This document shows, one piece after another, positions 22,339 to 33,894 of a DNA stretch of 64,000 nt; the stretch's first letter is position 1, and each line of letters opens with the position of its first letter. The translations under genes and the position numbers were made by a program. Below the pieces are notes generated by a model that saw nothing but the letters and a program-made list of their open reading frames with translations, ran no database searches and was not told the origin of the DNA. This DNA comes from Isoperla grammatica (taxonomy: Eukaryota; Arthropoda; Insecta; Plecoptera; Perlodidae): positions 26,823,303-26,887,302 of the forward strand of contig OX246738.1 of the NCBI GenBank assembly GCA_945910005.1, given 5' to 3'.

Positions 22339-23340
22339 TGTGTGTGTGTGATATAACCCACGAGCAACACGTGTTCGGCTGGCATGGCCTATTGACCAAA
22401 GTTTTAAGGATAGCCGGTAGACAGTGTTGACAGTGAACTTCTTGGCTGATGAAATTATGAATTTAATTAAAGTTGGAAATTATTGTTAAAATTGGTTAGT
22501 AAGTAAGCTATTCCACCTATATCTACATATCTACTACGAGTATATACCTATACATGCTATTTGTAACTACAAATAAAGTAGATGTATATTTCTGTATATA
22601 TTCATATACAGGTCTTGAATTTTAAATAGGCCTACTTTAGCACCCACCCATTGCGCGAGTGAGTTTTCTAATTTACTATAGTCCGAAAAAAAAACAGTGT
22701 TCATATGAAACAGGTCCATTCGGGATAATCTACATCATTGTGTTGGATACCTAGAAATTCCTAACACAGCGGGTGTGACTAATGAGACTTGTGAACTCTT
22801 GTAAACGGAACATAACGTGTGGATTCGGTTGATTCATAAAAGGGGCAGTAGATAAGGATCTGAGGGCGGTATGAGATGGTTATGTTGGACCATTGGGGGA
22901 AAACCTTATTCCCCACGAGCAGTTCGTGGTAAATACCCCGTGGCCCGTTCTAATGTATCTTGGCTTGGGGATGGGGATCTAAACAACACCACCACTCCTC
23001 GTGAACGTATTTTTCCAATTAGCCGTACTATAGTCTAGGTTTTATTTTTTATTTCGTTACTGCAATGGTCATTACCGGATGAAAATGATTATGAAAAATA
23101 TAATTTCAAGTATTTAAACTTTTAATGATCGTTTAAAGTTTTCCGAGCTCATTTTGTAATCAATCTTAAACTTTATAAAATTTTTAAATGAAACGAACTT
23201 CGTAAAAGTTGAACTTTTCAATCGAGAAATGAACTTTGAAGAAGTTTGTACAAAAAACTTTGTCAACGTTGGCAGAGACGAGACCAGTTCGCAGTTCAAA
23301 TTCAGCTGTCCCGCCCGTTGCTCGAGGTTCCACAGGGAGC
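22339..23340. other. No gene seen
   Basis: AT-rich sequence. GGGGGAAAACCTTATTCCCC (22895-22914) is a local inverted repeat. Confidence 0.45.
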
Positions 23341-23343
23341 TCA

Positions 23344-23467
23344 TGCACACAAAGCTTGCACACAATGCTTGCACACAAAGCTTGCACACAAAGCTTGCAC
23401 ACAAAGCTTGCACACAATGCTTGCACACAATGCTTGCACACAAAGCTTGCACACAAAGCTTGCACTT
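23344..23467. repeat. 13-bp minisatellite (CTTGCACACAAAG)
   Basis: About nine to ten head-to-tail units of CTTGCACACAA(A/T)G. The A/T position splits them into an AAGCTTG type (a HindIII site at each junction) and an ATGCTTG type, in mixed order. Because 13 is not a multiple of 3, the array is open in several frames; the apparent cysteine-rich peptides are artefacts. Confidence 0.95.
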
Positions 23468-23596
23468 TCATTATCGAAGGAGAGTATTTTTATTCAGCTT
23501 TTTGAAGTATCTATGTATATTTTATTTTTTATAAAATACCCCTACCCGGTCTTTATTTATCAAACGGTAAAATATGTTTGTGTTTTTGTGTGTGTT

Positions 23597-24008
23597 TGTA
23601 TTGTATTATATTGTATTGTATTGTATTGTATTGTATTGTATTGTATTGTATTGTATTGTATTGTATTGTATTGTATTGTATTGTATTGCATTGCATTGCA
23701 TTTTATTGTATTGCATTGCATTGCATTGTATTGTATTGTATTGTATTGTATTGTATTGTATTGTATTGTATTGTATTGTATTGTATTGTATTGTATTGTA
23801 TTGTATTGTATTGTATTGTATTGTATTGTATTGTATTGTATTGTATTGTATTGTATTGTATTGTATTGTATTGTATTGTATTGTATTGTATTGTATTATA
23901 TTGAATTGTATTGTATTGTATTGTATTGTATTGTATTGTATTGTATTGTATTGTATTGTATTGTAAATTGTACTGTACTGTATTATATTATATTGTATTG
24001 TATTGTAT
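23597..24008. repeat. TTGTA pentanucleotide array, about 410 bp
   Basis: About 80 units of TTGTA with isolated variant units (TTGCA near 23690-23725, TTATA, TTGAA near 23900, ACTGTACTG near 23970). It generates long false frames on both strands. A shorter AATCGT / ATCGTA array follows at 24044-24101. Confidence 0.98.
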
Positions 24009-24043
24009 ACAAAAAGCATAAATGAACATGCATGGTTGAACTC

Positions 24044-24101
24044 GTAAATCGTAATCGTATCGTAATCGTAATCGTAATCGTAATCGTATCGTAATCGTAA
24101 C
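24044..24101. repeat. AATCGT-type hexamer/pentamer array
   Basis: Alternating GTAATC and GTATC units, roughly ten in all, just downstream of the TTGTA array. Confidence 0.9.
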
Positions 24102-24628
24102 TCAATGAGTAAATCTTAGCTTGAGTGATTTTGGTTTTCGGTCTCGAAGTTATACCCAAAACTACTGCAAAATGTTGTAAAATATATTATTGTGCGCGTG
24201 CGTGTGCGTGTTTGTGTGCGTGGAATTATAATCCAGGATTTGTTTGGTATTCTGTACATTCTTCCCTCTTTTTTTCTTCTTTTTCTTTCTTCTTTTTTTT
24301 TTACATTCTTATCCTGTTTTCTGTCAACCCAACGGGTTTTCCGGGTTATCATTTGCTCGTGTGCCAATCGTTTTCTATCTCTAGCCTCATGCTTGCTCTT
24401 CAATTATATCATTTTGTATGTCTATTGTTATTATTTTTTAATTACGTATTTGTTGAAATAGTACACAGATGTTTAGGGTTTTTAGGTAAATTGATGTGGA
24501 AAATGTGTCAATAATTAATAATTTGTTTGTAGGAAATCTGGCCAGGGAAAATGTATGCCCCTCTTCAGCTAGGATTATCTATGCATTTTGGGGGTATATG
24601 AAAGCACTCACCTTGTAACTGAATTATT

Positions 24629-24735
24629 AAGGAAAACGTCGGAAAAATCAGTCAGGATTGCGGGTAGCGAGTATCGAACCGCCGACCTCCCTAATGAGAC
24701 TGAGAGCCTCGTGTGATAGCCTATAGCACTGTGAG
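24629..24735 (-). mobile_element. tRNA-derived SINE family A, copy 1
   Basis: The plus strand reads CAGTCAGGATTGCGGGTAGC, GAGTATCGAACCGCCGACCT, then CCCTAATGAGACTGAGAG. This is the reverse of a tRNA-like head with a B box (GGTTCGATAC on the minus strand) and the shared body block. It matches the copy at 40490-40595 over about 70 bp. Confidence 0.75.
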
Positions 24736-25282
24736 TACTGACACATCTCTGTCGGAGAAAACCTGGAAGAGTTAGCGACTGAGTAAGTAAAGATCAACCA
24801 TTAAGGAAAACCAGGAATTGGCCGAGAGGGGAAAACCTATCTACATTATTTAGTATTTCTTTGTTTTAACGCCACTTTGGGATACACGGAAACTCAATAA
24901 CTTGAAATGTTTCTTGGTTATACGGCAATGCCAAACGCGAAGCTTCACAACAAGCGTATGCTCATGTCGTTTTTTGGCGCGTTTCATTCGCGGATTTAGA
25001 AAATGTAGACATAGATAGATTGAAAAAAGTCATTGGAAATCCTGTTATAGCTGTAATCGTTTATAAAGTATAATCCTAGTAGCAATTTCTAGCACTTCTA
25101 AGCAGTTAACGTAATACGCTTTTTTTAAAACATCTCCAGCATCTAGGCGCGCGGGAGCGCGCCGGGCCAAGCCATGTGCGAGCTTCCACTACGCGACTCT
25201 TACTGCAAGCATCGAAGTGCACCTAACACGATGTTGCCGACACAAAACCATAATAGATGGAAACCTCAAATTTTTTCTTGAT
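24736..25282. other. No gene seen
   Basis: Contains a short GC-rich palindromic patch, GGCGCGCGGGAGCGCGCC (25146-25163), otherwise AT-rich. Confidence 0.45.
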
Positions 25283-25740
25283 TGGTGGGCTTTTACCACG
25301 AGACTATCCATTTCAAATTTCATCCCGATCGGATGTTGGGTATGGAAGATATTAGGCCGTAAAGATCAATAAAAAAATCTTCAGTTAACTACTATACTAA
25401 TACTCTTCTGGCTAATTCCTGGTCGGTCTGTGTGCCCAAAACGAATAAAGATATACGCAGCAAACTTTGCAGCAAGTTTGTTTACCTCCCAGGGCATCCT
25501 CTTTCACACAATAAATTGTAATTGGACAGAATGCCACCTGAAAAAAAATACTCCCAAAAAATTAGTTATTATTAAAAGTTGCCGACGAAAAAAAATAATT
25601 TTGTGTCACAACGTTCTTGCCATCGATGTAGACCACTGAGCAATTTTCAGAATCCTATCTTGAACAGTGACCATGTAACAAAATGATTAAGCGAGCGAAG
25701 CGAGCGTCTCCATTAGACCTTAATCGCACTTCGTTCTGTT
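25283..25740. repeat. Dispersed repeat C, copy 1
   Basis: Matches 27387-28240 in order over its length: GGTGGGCTTTTACCACGA, CATCCCGATCGGATGTTG, TTTACCTCCC with GGGCATCC, and TCACAACGTTCTTGCCATCG. The last part ends in GCGAGCGAAGCGAGCG. At the place where the other copy has a long CTA array, this copy has only ACTACTATACTAATACTC. Confidence 0.88.
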
Positions 25741-25896
25741 TTTTTTTGTTTTTTTTTTTATGTCGATAGCGGTCGAACGAAAAGTCCGATCAACTTGAAA
25801 TTTAGACCATCTACAAGCCTTGATGTGGATTAAAGGTGTATAGTTTTGAGGCAAAATCGTTCGAAAAGTTATAAAGTTACACCTTAAATACTGCAA

Positions 25897-26161
25897 AATA
25901 TTTCTCTGAAACAAAATCGCGGCAAATGTGAGATAGCTGTTTTTTAAAAAGCTTTTTCCGCTCATGAATATGTTCATTTTATGACGATCTGATAAATATT
26001 GGCAAAGTAGCACAAAAGTTACTCAAAAATATTTTTCTGAAACACAGTAACAGCAAAATGTGAGGTAGCTTTCTTATAGTAACTTTTCGTCAGGTCACGA
26101 ATATGCTAATTTAAACGCGATCGGATACTTATTAGAGGCAGAAATTACATTTCTATTGCTG
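25897..26161. repeat. Diverged tandem repeat, period about 131 bp
   Basis: Two units (25897-26027 and 26028-26161) both read AATATTT(C/T)TCTGAAACA, then AATGTGAG(A/G)TAGCT, a CGAATATG-like block and a GATCGGAT-like block. A related single unit lies in the ZAD gene's first intron near 7525-7605. Confidence 0.75.
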
Positions 26162-26860
26162 TCAAGTGTCATATAACTGTTAGTAACGTTGGCGGACCGC
26201 GGCGAAAACACTAGACAGAATGACAACGAAAATTCTTAGCAACGCACATTGCACAGCATTCAACAATGTCGGGAAGTATGATAGCTATGGAAATTAGAAA
26301 AATGTTTGCAATGCGCATTCTTGAATTGTTGTTTTTTGTTGTTTTTATTAGCTTTGAGATCTTTTCGCCAGAAAGTTCGTAGATATGGACGCGGTCGCTT
26401 ATCAACGCGTCAAACAGAGTGTTTTCCTTGTAATTTATGAATTAGAGCCTATTGAGAACAGCACGGTTGAATGGAATTATGCGGAAATCCATTGCAAAAT
26501 TAACTTGAAGGTCTTAATATTTAAAGAAACTTCTTAACGATTTAAATATTTTTTTCATTACAAAAAACTGGGCACATAATTGTGTTTTAAAATTGTATAC
26601 CATCATTTCTATAAGATAACAACCTATAGTATACTACATTTTCGTGAACTTGACAAATATGGTCTAGACTCTAGAGGTCTTACTAGAGTTAACGTTAATA
26701 CTTTAAGACTGTCGGTACACCGTACACGTAACAAAAAAATATGTATTTTTTTTCAAAACCTGTTTTTGCAGACATAATATCAATATTTGATAACCTGCAT
26801 CGAAAAAATTTAATTTAAAAAAGTTACGATCCCTATATAGATACCTTCACCTTATCACTC
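26162..26860. other. No gene seen
   Basis: AT-rich sequence; short frames without domains. Confidence 0.45.
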
Positions 26861-26861
26861 G

Positions 26862-27316
26862 CCGACGTAAGCAAATCAATGGTCACTGGTCAGATAGAAC
26901 ATTGTATGCACTCTCCTGCTCTCAGCCTATATTAGTTGTAATACGCGCCGACATAAGCAAATCAATGGTCAGACCAAACATGTATGCACTCTCCTGCTCT
27001 CAGCCTATATTAGTTGTAATACGCGCCGACATAAGCAAATCAATGGTCAGACCAAACATGTATGCACTCTCCTGCTCTCAGCCTATATTAGTTGTAATAC
27101 GCGCCGACATAAGCAAATCAATGGTCAGACAGAACATGGTGTGCACACTCCTGCACTCAGCCTAGTATTGGTTTAGTCAATCTAGTTTGCGAATAAATAC
27201 GCAGCATACATGACATAAGCAAATCAATGGTCAGACAGAACATGGATGCACACTCCTGCACTCAGCCTAGTATTGGTTTAGTCAATCTAGTTTGCGAATA
27301 AATACGCAGCATACAT
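26862..27316. repeat. 78-bp and 105-bp tandem repeat
   Basis: Units starting GCCGAC(A/G)TAAGCAAATCA begin at 26862, 26947, 27025 and 27103. The 78-bp spacing is exact for the middle units. The last units lengthen to about 105 bp by gaining TAGTCAATCTAGTTTGCGAA. Because 78 is divisible by 3, a repeat peptide (MYALSCSQPILVVIRADISK and so on) can be read at 26902-27165, but nothing suggests it is made. Confidence 0.95.
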
Positions 27317-27386
27317 TAACGTTCATTACATTCGTTAGCATTATCCTCTCAAAGTTATACCATCTAGGCGAACTTTTGCATTTATC

Positions 27387-28234
<848 letters not shown>

Positions 28235-28240
<6 letters not shown>

Positions 28241-28528
28241 CGTGTGGGCTTAACGGATTTGGTTGAAATTTTCAGTCAACACTCGTGACCACTAAACTAG
28301 ATACTGTTAACATAACTAGAAAAATCCGTCAAGATGCCAACTTACAAAAAATTAATTAGTGAAACATGTCGAATTTTAATTTTTGTGTTCGTCGCGCACA
28401 GGTCAAACGGCTTGATGGATTTCTCTAAAATTTCAAGTCAACATGCATTCTTGACCACCAAACTAGATTTAGTTTGCATAACTTACAACATCCGTCAAGA
28501 TGTCAACCTACAGAAAATTAATCAGTGA
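28235..28528. repeat. Diverged tandem duplication, period about 147 bp
   Basis: Copy 1 (28235-28381) and copy 2 (28382-28528) both start TTTGTG(C/T)(G/T) and share ACCA(C/A)(T/C)AAACTAGAT and AATCCGTCAAGATG / CATCCGTCAAGATG blocks. They are roughly 70-75% alike by eye. Confidence 0.8.
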
Positions 28529-29157
28529 AAATATTATTATCATTAATCAGTAGGGTTTTGGTTTGATTACTAATTATGTATTTAGTACAAATAAAACTGC
28601 ATCTCACTCATAATAATATGATTCAAGTCTGTATACTCACACGAAAGGAACCTGCCTCCTCACTTTTTTATAAAGTGTAACATTTCAAATATGATACGAA
28701 TAAAGTATTTATTGTTTTATTTTGTTCATATTGTTTATATTCTGCCATAAAACTGACATTTTAAGCCCATAATAGATGATTCTAATCTGTGTTGCTACTT
28801 TTATTAACTATCTTTTGCCATTCATATTATTGATGTAACTGTTTCCGAAAGTATTATATGATCATGTCCTGACATTTTATCCTAAACCCAAACTACCAAA
28901 AAGAGGTTCGAGTGTATCACGGGGTTCGACGGTGGTGTTTTCGGGTGCAATGGGAAATACGTGATCAAGGGAAGAACGGTGCCATTTTAATGAAACGGTC
29001 CCAGTATCACTTTTATAATTGAAATTTTTATTTGTCTTTCATTTTTAATGAGTAGATTTGTGTACCATACTATAATATATTCTGATCTATCTCCATTTAC
29101 ATATACCTGTTATAGGTAATACTGTATTAAATACTATTTAGTATATTTTATTATTAT
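28529..29157. other. No gene seen
   Basis: AT-rich sequence without coding or repeat signal that I can recognise. Confidence 0.45.
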
Positions 29158-29165
29158 ATAGTTTT

Positions 29166-30220
29166 AGGTGTCTGCGAATCCTGAGCAAGAATATCCGCGA
29201 ACTCGAATCCGAATCCAAATATTTATTAACCCACCAAGCCAAATTAATTACAATAGATTTGTATATCAACGTTATGAAGGACAAGACGTAATTTTCGTGA
29301 CGTGGCGGCGTCCGTGGCCACTGGCAGTGGCGTAACTAGGAATTATTTCGGGGGGGGGGGTTTATTAGGGAAAAGTGAGATGAGGGGATTAAAAGGGGTC
29401 TGGGGCGAAGCCCCAGCCGCCGGAGGCCATTTCGCCGAAGGCGAAATTTTTTTTTAATTCTATAATTATTTCGTGCCATTTAGATTCAAAGAATACTACT
29501 CGAACCACTACTCGTTTGTTTGTATTATATTGAAGTAACAGTGTTACAGTAGGCATTAATTATAGTTCTAAATAAGAATTGCATATAGAAATTGTGTTTT
29601 TAATGTTTTATGGTTGTTCAATATTATCTCAACATGAAGTGAAACATTGTGGTCACGTTATACATACGTTTAAATTTTGATCCACAGAACGTGATATTGT
29701 AATATTAGATTAATGCATTTTTATTTATGGGTACCCTCACTTTTACTGGTTTGAGCGAAAGGTACATTAGTTGTAGATGAACGTATAAATATAATTGAAT
29801 TATTGAAAGAAATTATATATCTTATCTAAGTGAAGTGTATAAATATTATGAAAATGTTATTTGCTGCGATTGTTATACACTAAAGTGGTTTAAGGATCTT
29901 ACAATATGGTATTAAGTTAATGTAGTATTAGGTAAAATCATTCTCGATGTAGTTTCGGGGGGGGGGGGGGGGGTTAACCCCCTAAACCCCCCCTTAGTTA
30001 CGCCACTGGCCACTGGCCATGTTAGTCACGTGCTTGATAGTCCGGTAATCTAATCAACCAATCGATATAATTGAGAGTTTCTCGGTTCAGTCTTGTTTGG
30101 CGCCGGATTAGAATTCGTTCGTTTCGAAGTGTTAAGAAATTGGGGTTGCTTGAAGAATCGAATTCGAATATTATTAAAAGATTCGATCCGGATTCGATAG
30201 CTTTGAAGCTTTGCACACCC
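29166..30220. mobile_element. Outer hAT-like element interrupted by a second element
   Basis: Left end AGGTGTCTGCGAATCC, right end on the minus strand GGGTGTGCAAAGCTTC. The flanks are ATAGTTTT (29158-29165) and ACAGTTTT (30221-30228), an 8-bp TSD with one mismatch. Inside both ends are GAATCCGAATCC / GATTCGATCCGGATTCGA motifs. Without the nested element (29325-30008) and its duplicated GCCACTGG it would be about 363 bp. Outer boundaries are less certain than those of the inner element. Confidence 0.65.
29325..30008. mobile_element. Nested non-autonomous hAT-like element with 8-bp TSD GCCACTGG
   Basis: A 684-bp element with ends CAGTGGCGTAACTAGG (left) and CTTAGTTACGCCACTG (right). It is flanked by a perfect 8-bp duplication, GCCACTGG (29317-29324 and 30009-30016). 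Close to the left end are a G10 run, GGGGCGAAGCCCCAG and TTTCGCCGAAGGCGAAA inverted repeats. Close to the right end is a G18 run, then TTAACCCCCTAAACCCCCCC. No transposase frame. Confidence 0.9.
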
Positions 30221-30228
30221 ACAGTTTT

Positions 30229-31444
30229 CAATTCATGTGGCCGATAATATTCGTACTTTAGTTTAACATGTCTGCGTGAATCGGCAATGTACACGAAACT
30301 TGACTTATTGTGTTAGGTTGGGCTAAACATACTGCAGTTTATTGAACGGTACAAAATAATTCGTTAATAATTCTTAGCTTGATGAGGCTTCAAGTTAGCA
30401 GGCAGCAGCCCTTGAAGAAGAAAGTAGAAAAATATATAAACGCGCGCATGCAGCCTGGTTACCCGAGTCAAAGGAACTCTCGTTCAAAGCTGGTAATATA
30501 AACAAGTTTAAAGCTAACAGGATGGGGTAGAATAGGGAATTTCATTTGAAGAAGTTTAATTTTCATTCTCATTAGATGAGAAGAGAAGAGAAAAAGTATT
30601 CATGTACTCGGTCGGCTTGGACAGTCTTGAAATTGAAGAGAGAACTGCGCGAGGCACGAGCCAATGCTTCTATCTTTATTTGCAATCTATTAATAGTTTG
30701 TAAAAAGTTACAAATATTATTTTCTTATACCTTTGTTGTCGCAGAATAGAGTGCATGAAGCGAATACAACGAGTGAGAGAGCCTGCGTCTGTTCGTGCTT
30801 CGTGCGGTTCCAGCCTTCTGGTTCGGCTCATTCGCAAACGAGACTTGAGTATTTGCCAGCGTATTTCTACGGAGTGAATTTAGTGACTGATAACAAGCAA
30901 GAAGAATTACGTCATGTTCTCCATTCTAGTTTAGGTTTACTTATTTTGTGCTCGTAGGCTAATTTATCATTGCAATGATCCATATATAAATCAGCAACAT
31001 ACATTGTTTGTTAATTAGTTCTCCCGAAATTAACAACCTGCCAACTAATTCAATTAATAGGTAAACATTTAGTTTATGACTTAATTCCATTACATAGTTA
31101 CAGTACGTTATGAAATCAACGTTATGATTATGCTTATAAGCTACGTACATTCAAAATCACAAAGGAGAAGAATAGACAAATAACAAGTAACAACACCACA
31201 CATAACGCATAACGTACTTACAACAAGAAACAACTAAACACTTTCTGCCTACAAAGTTTCTCCTTACTAATTCCGGGGTGTCTATACAAAATTAAACTGA
31301 TGTATGTATTAGTCCTAATATACAATCAAAAATAACTGAACAGCTCACAATGAGAACCCCTCCCACGCCACTAGCTCCTAAAATAAACTGTTAGAAGAGA
31401 AAGCATGCTGGGATTCCTTCCTTGTTTCTGTCCGAACTGTGACT
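30229..31444. other. No gene seen
   Basis: AT-rich sequence; frames at 30733-30957 and 30959-31150 lack any recognisable feature. Confidence 0.45.
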
Positions 31445-31752
31445 GTCCGATGTTTATCCTCGACGTCGATTGAGTGACGCCCGCAGGTGTACGCAGCGAG
31501 GATAATCAAGACGAGTGATGAATGATTACTAACTTTTTTAGCTCACAATTATGGGATAAACTGAGATGATGAACCCACATTTTATGCAAGTTCTCAATGT
31601 CCGATGTTTATCCTCGACGTCGATTGAGTGACGCCCGCAGGTGTACGCAGCGAGGATAATCAAGACGAGTGATGAATGATTACTAACTTTTTTAGCTCAC
31701 AATTATGGGATAAACCGAGATGATGAACCCACATTTTATGCAAGTTCTCAAT
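31445..31752. repeat. Recent 154-bp tandem duplication
   Basis: 31445-31598 and 31599-31752 start GTCCGATGTTTATCCTCGAC and appear identical except for one base (T at 31562, C at 31716). The duplication lies about 0.6 kb upstream of the LRR-protein exon. Confidence 0.97.
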
Positions 31753-32343
31753 ATTTTGTTCTATATTTATTTTATTTACATATTGACCACAGTTTTTTTT
31801 TCTAATTTTGCTCTCATTGGTTAGTGCGATTATGATCGGTCCGCCCCCCCGTGATTTCAATAGCCAATCAAGCGTGGTAATGATCATCGGGAAGGGAAGG
31901 GAAGTGAAGTGACGGTACATAATGTACGCAACACATACAGGTAGCGCTTTACGTTGCGCGTCGATCCGTCTGCGCCGATCCTCTCGCCCGAGTTATGCGA
32001 GTCGAGCCGAGCAGAGCAGACGCGCTATTGCCTGTTGAACGGTGAACCACGGTGCTGGTGCTGTCATTGTGTCGAGGGTTTTCGAAGGGTGAGCACGTTA
32101 CGTCGCCAGGCATAGAGATCGTTCGTCCTCTTGTGTTTTGCGCCCCCTTAAAGTTTGTGTCACTTTTATTCGCGATAATAACGAGCAGATCATCTAGGTA
32201 CTTGACGATTTTAACTCCGTAGCATGTTGTGTTTTGATGTAAATCAGTTGTATTAAAGGAGCGTGCGACGAGCGGCAACATTCAACACGGGTTGTTTTGT
32301 TTCGTTCTTCACAGATTCATCAGAGGTGTCTGCTGGTTGAAGA
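31753..32343 (+). promoter_or_regulatory. Probable promoter and 5' leader of the LRR-protein gene
   Basis: CpG content rises sharply from about 31930 to 32340 (for example GCGCGTCGATCCGTCTGCGC), unlike the AT-rich surroundings. A possible leader intron runs from GTGAGC (32089) to the acceptor TTCGTTCTTCACAG (ending 32314), which would put the ATG at 32344 29 bases into the second exon. No TATA box is evident. The promoter role is inferred from position and composition. Confidence 0.45.
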
Positions 32344-32558
32344 ATGGAGGGCCATTGGCTCTTAGGCCTGGGCCTACTTGCGCTTGCGGTTACCATTATC
32401 ACGGTAGCTGGAGGATCTACAGAGTCGGAGGGCTCATTGTTAGTAGGCCCACCACCGTACTGTCCGTGGGCGTGCTCTTGTACACACAAATCGGCCGACT
32501 GCTCCCACCGTAGTCTCTCCGCCGTCCCGTCAAACCTGCCCAAAGAGATCGAGAAACT
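32344..32558 (+). CDS. First coding exon of a secreted or membrane leucine-rich-repeat protein (LRRNT cap)
   Basis: The exon encodes 71 residues plus two bases. It begins MEGHWLLGLGLLALAVTIIT, a signal peptide with a hydrophobic core at about residues 6-22. A short spacer leads to YCPWACSCTHKSADCSHRSL and SAVPSNLPKEIEKL. The cysteines C40-x3-C44-x-C46-x6-C53 fit the LRR N-terminal cap, and the tail 'L..VP..LP..IE.L' is the standard lead-in to the first leucine-rich repeat. The exon stops in phase 2 at a consensus donor, CT|GTAAGT (32559). The order of features resembles LRIG/lambik-type and other LRR receptors, but the cap alone cannot decide the family. No following LRR exon was recognised downstream in this window. 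The start is the first ATG after the CpG-rich leader, in AGAATGG. Confidence 0.78.
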
Positions 32559-33830
32559 GTAAGTCTTCCTCTACATACTCGTAGAATTATTGTAGACCTA
32601 TGCCTTTTGGTGGGTAGGTAATAATGCAGTCGAGACGGGTAGCTTACAGGCACGGCCCACACAAAAGTACAATAATATAATATATTATTATTAGTACCTT
32701 GCTTATAAGGGTTTTCGACAGTTCTGTAGTCTGACTCCGATGGATGGTTCTTAGAAGGAGTTGAATCGAACGAACCAAACGAACTTGTGGAGTTGAATAC
32801 CCGAAAAATGATGTGGTTACAAACTGAGTAATTGTTATAGAACTGTAATTGTCATGATGGTTGAGTTAGTTACTCGTTGTGTAATAAATTCTTTGTTAGG
32901 TAGGTAGATGCTCATATATAGATAGTATTTTGCGAGGTAATTTGTAGAACTATTGTATGTAATAATGGAATTGAAGATATGGAAACGACATCGCAGGTAC
33001 GACCTGGCCGCGGGTGTACGTTTGGCGGGGAGCCCTCCCCCCCCCCCCCGCGTCACCTCAGCAGCCCCTACAATTTGGAAAAGTATCCATCCACACTCTA
33101 ATTCTCTCGACGTGAAAAAAGTTGACACTTGGTTTCCAAATATTGAACCCTCTGTGTGTTACACCTAAGTTATGATAAGTTCATTGACATTATTGATTGT
33201 ACAGTTTTTAAATATTTTTTTTTTATTGTCAACACGCGTTTTAAAAGCGCCAACGCAGTGGTGTCCGTTTACACCCAAACATTTGTAACTCGCGGTCGTT
33301 TCGTGTGTAGGTTGATATGAGCCTTCACCCAATTATTATATTATGTTTTATAGAGTGAATCGTTATGCAACGTGCTTCGTTTTCCGTCTTAGCATCCAGA
33401 AAATATGCCTACTACTACTAAGGTGGGAACTTGCAGGGTCTCTCAGGGTGGAACTGGCCAAGAGGCCTAAACCAGTGTCAGAGACCGAAACTTGATAAGG
33501 ATCAAGTCTCCATCGTCAACTTAATCATAGATCGCGCATCGTCACGATTGGCTTCTCTGCATCAGAGAAATGGTGGCGACGAACCATTTTACGAACCACA
33601 AACTGTTCATGAATGGTATAAAAAGAACAAAAACCATATCTTTACTTTGTACATGCGGTTAATAAAAGCCATACGGCACCGGTACCTATAACTATAATAC
33701 GGAAAACTGACAGACTATAATATCGCTGTTTATAGCGAATTGACTTTACGCCTTAGTAATTCATAATTATGAATGAGGAATTCGAAGCTTTTGAGTCTCA
33801 ACCGGGGTTAGGAGCGAAGCGAAGACGCGC

Positions 33831-33894
33831 GTTCTCCAATCAGCGGCCGAGTTCCTCGCGAGCACGCATGAAACATGACCGCTGATTGGAGAAC
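33831..33894. repeat. Inverted repeat, 16-bp stem
   Basis: GTTCTCCAATCAGCGG (33831-33846) pairs perfectly with CCGCTGATTGGAGAAC (33879-33894) across a 32-base loop. It includes CCAAT / ATTGG on opposite arms. Confidence 0.85.

Noticed and set aside
23246..24025. Long IVLYCIVLYC-type and NTIQYNTIQY-type peptides on both strands
   Set aside because: Pure translation of the TTGTA array, in all frames.
26902..27165. 26-residue repeat protein MYALSCSQPILVVI...
   Set aside because: Translation of the 78-bp tandem repeat; the frame ends where units change length.
26862..27316. CRISPR-like direct repeats
   Set aside because: Eukaryotic context, no unique spacers: the units are contiguous and entirely repeated.
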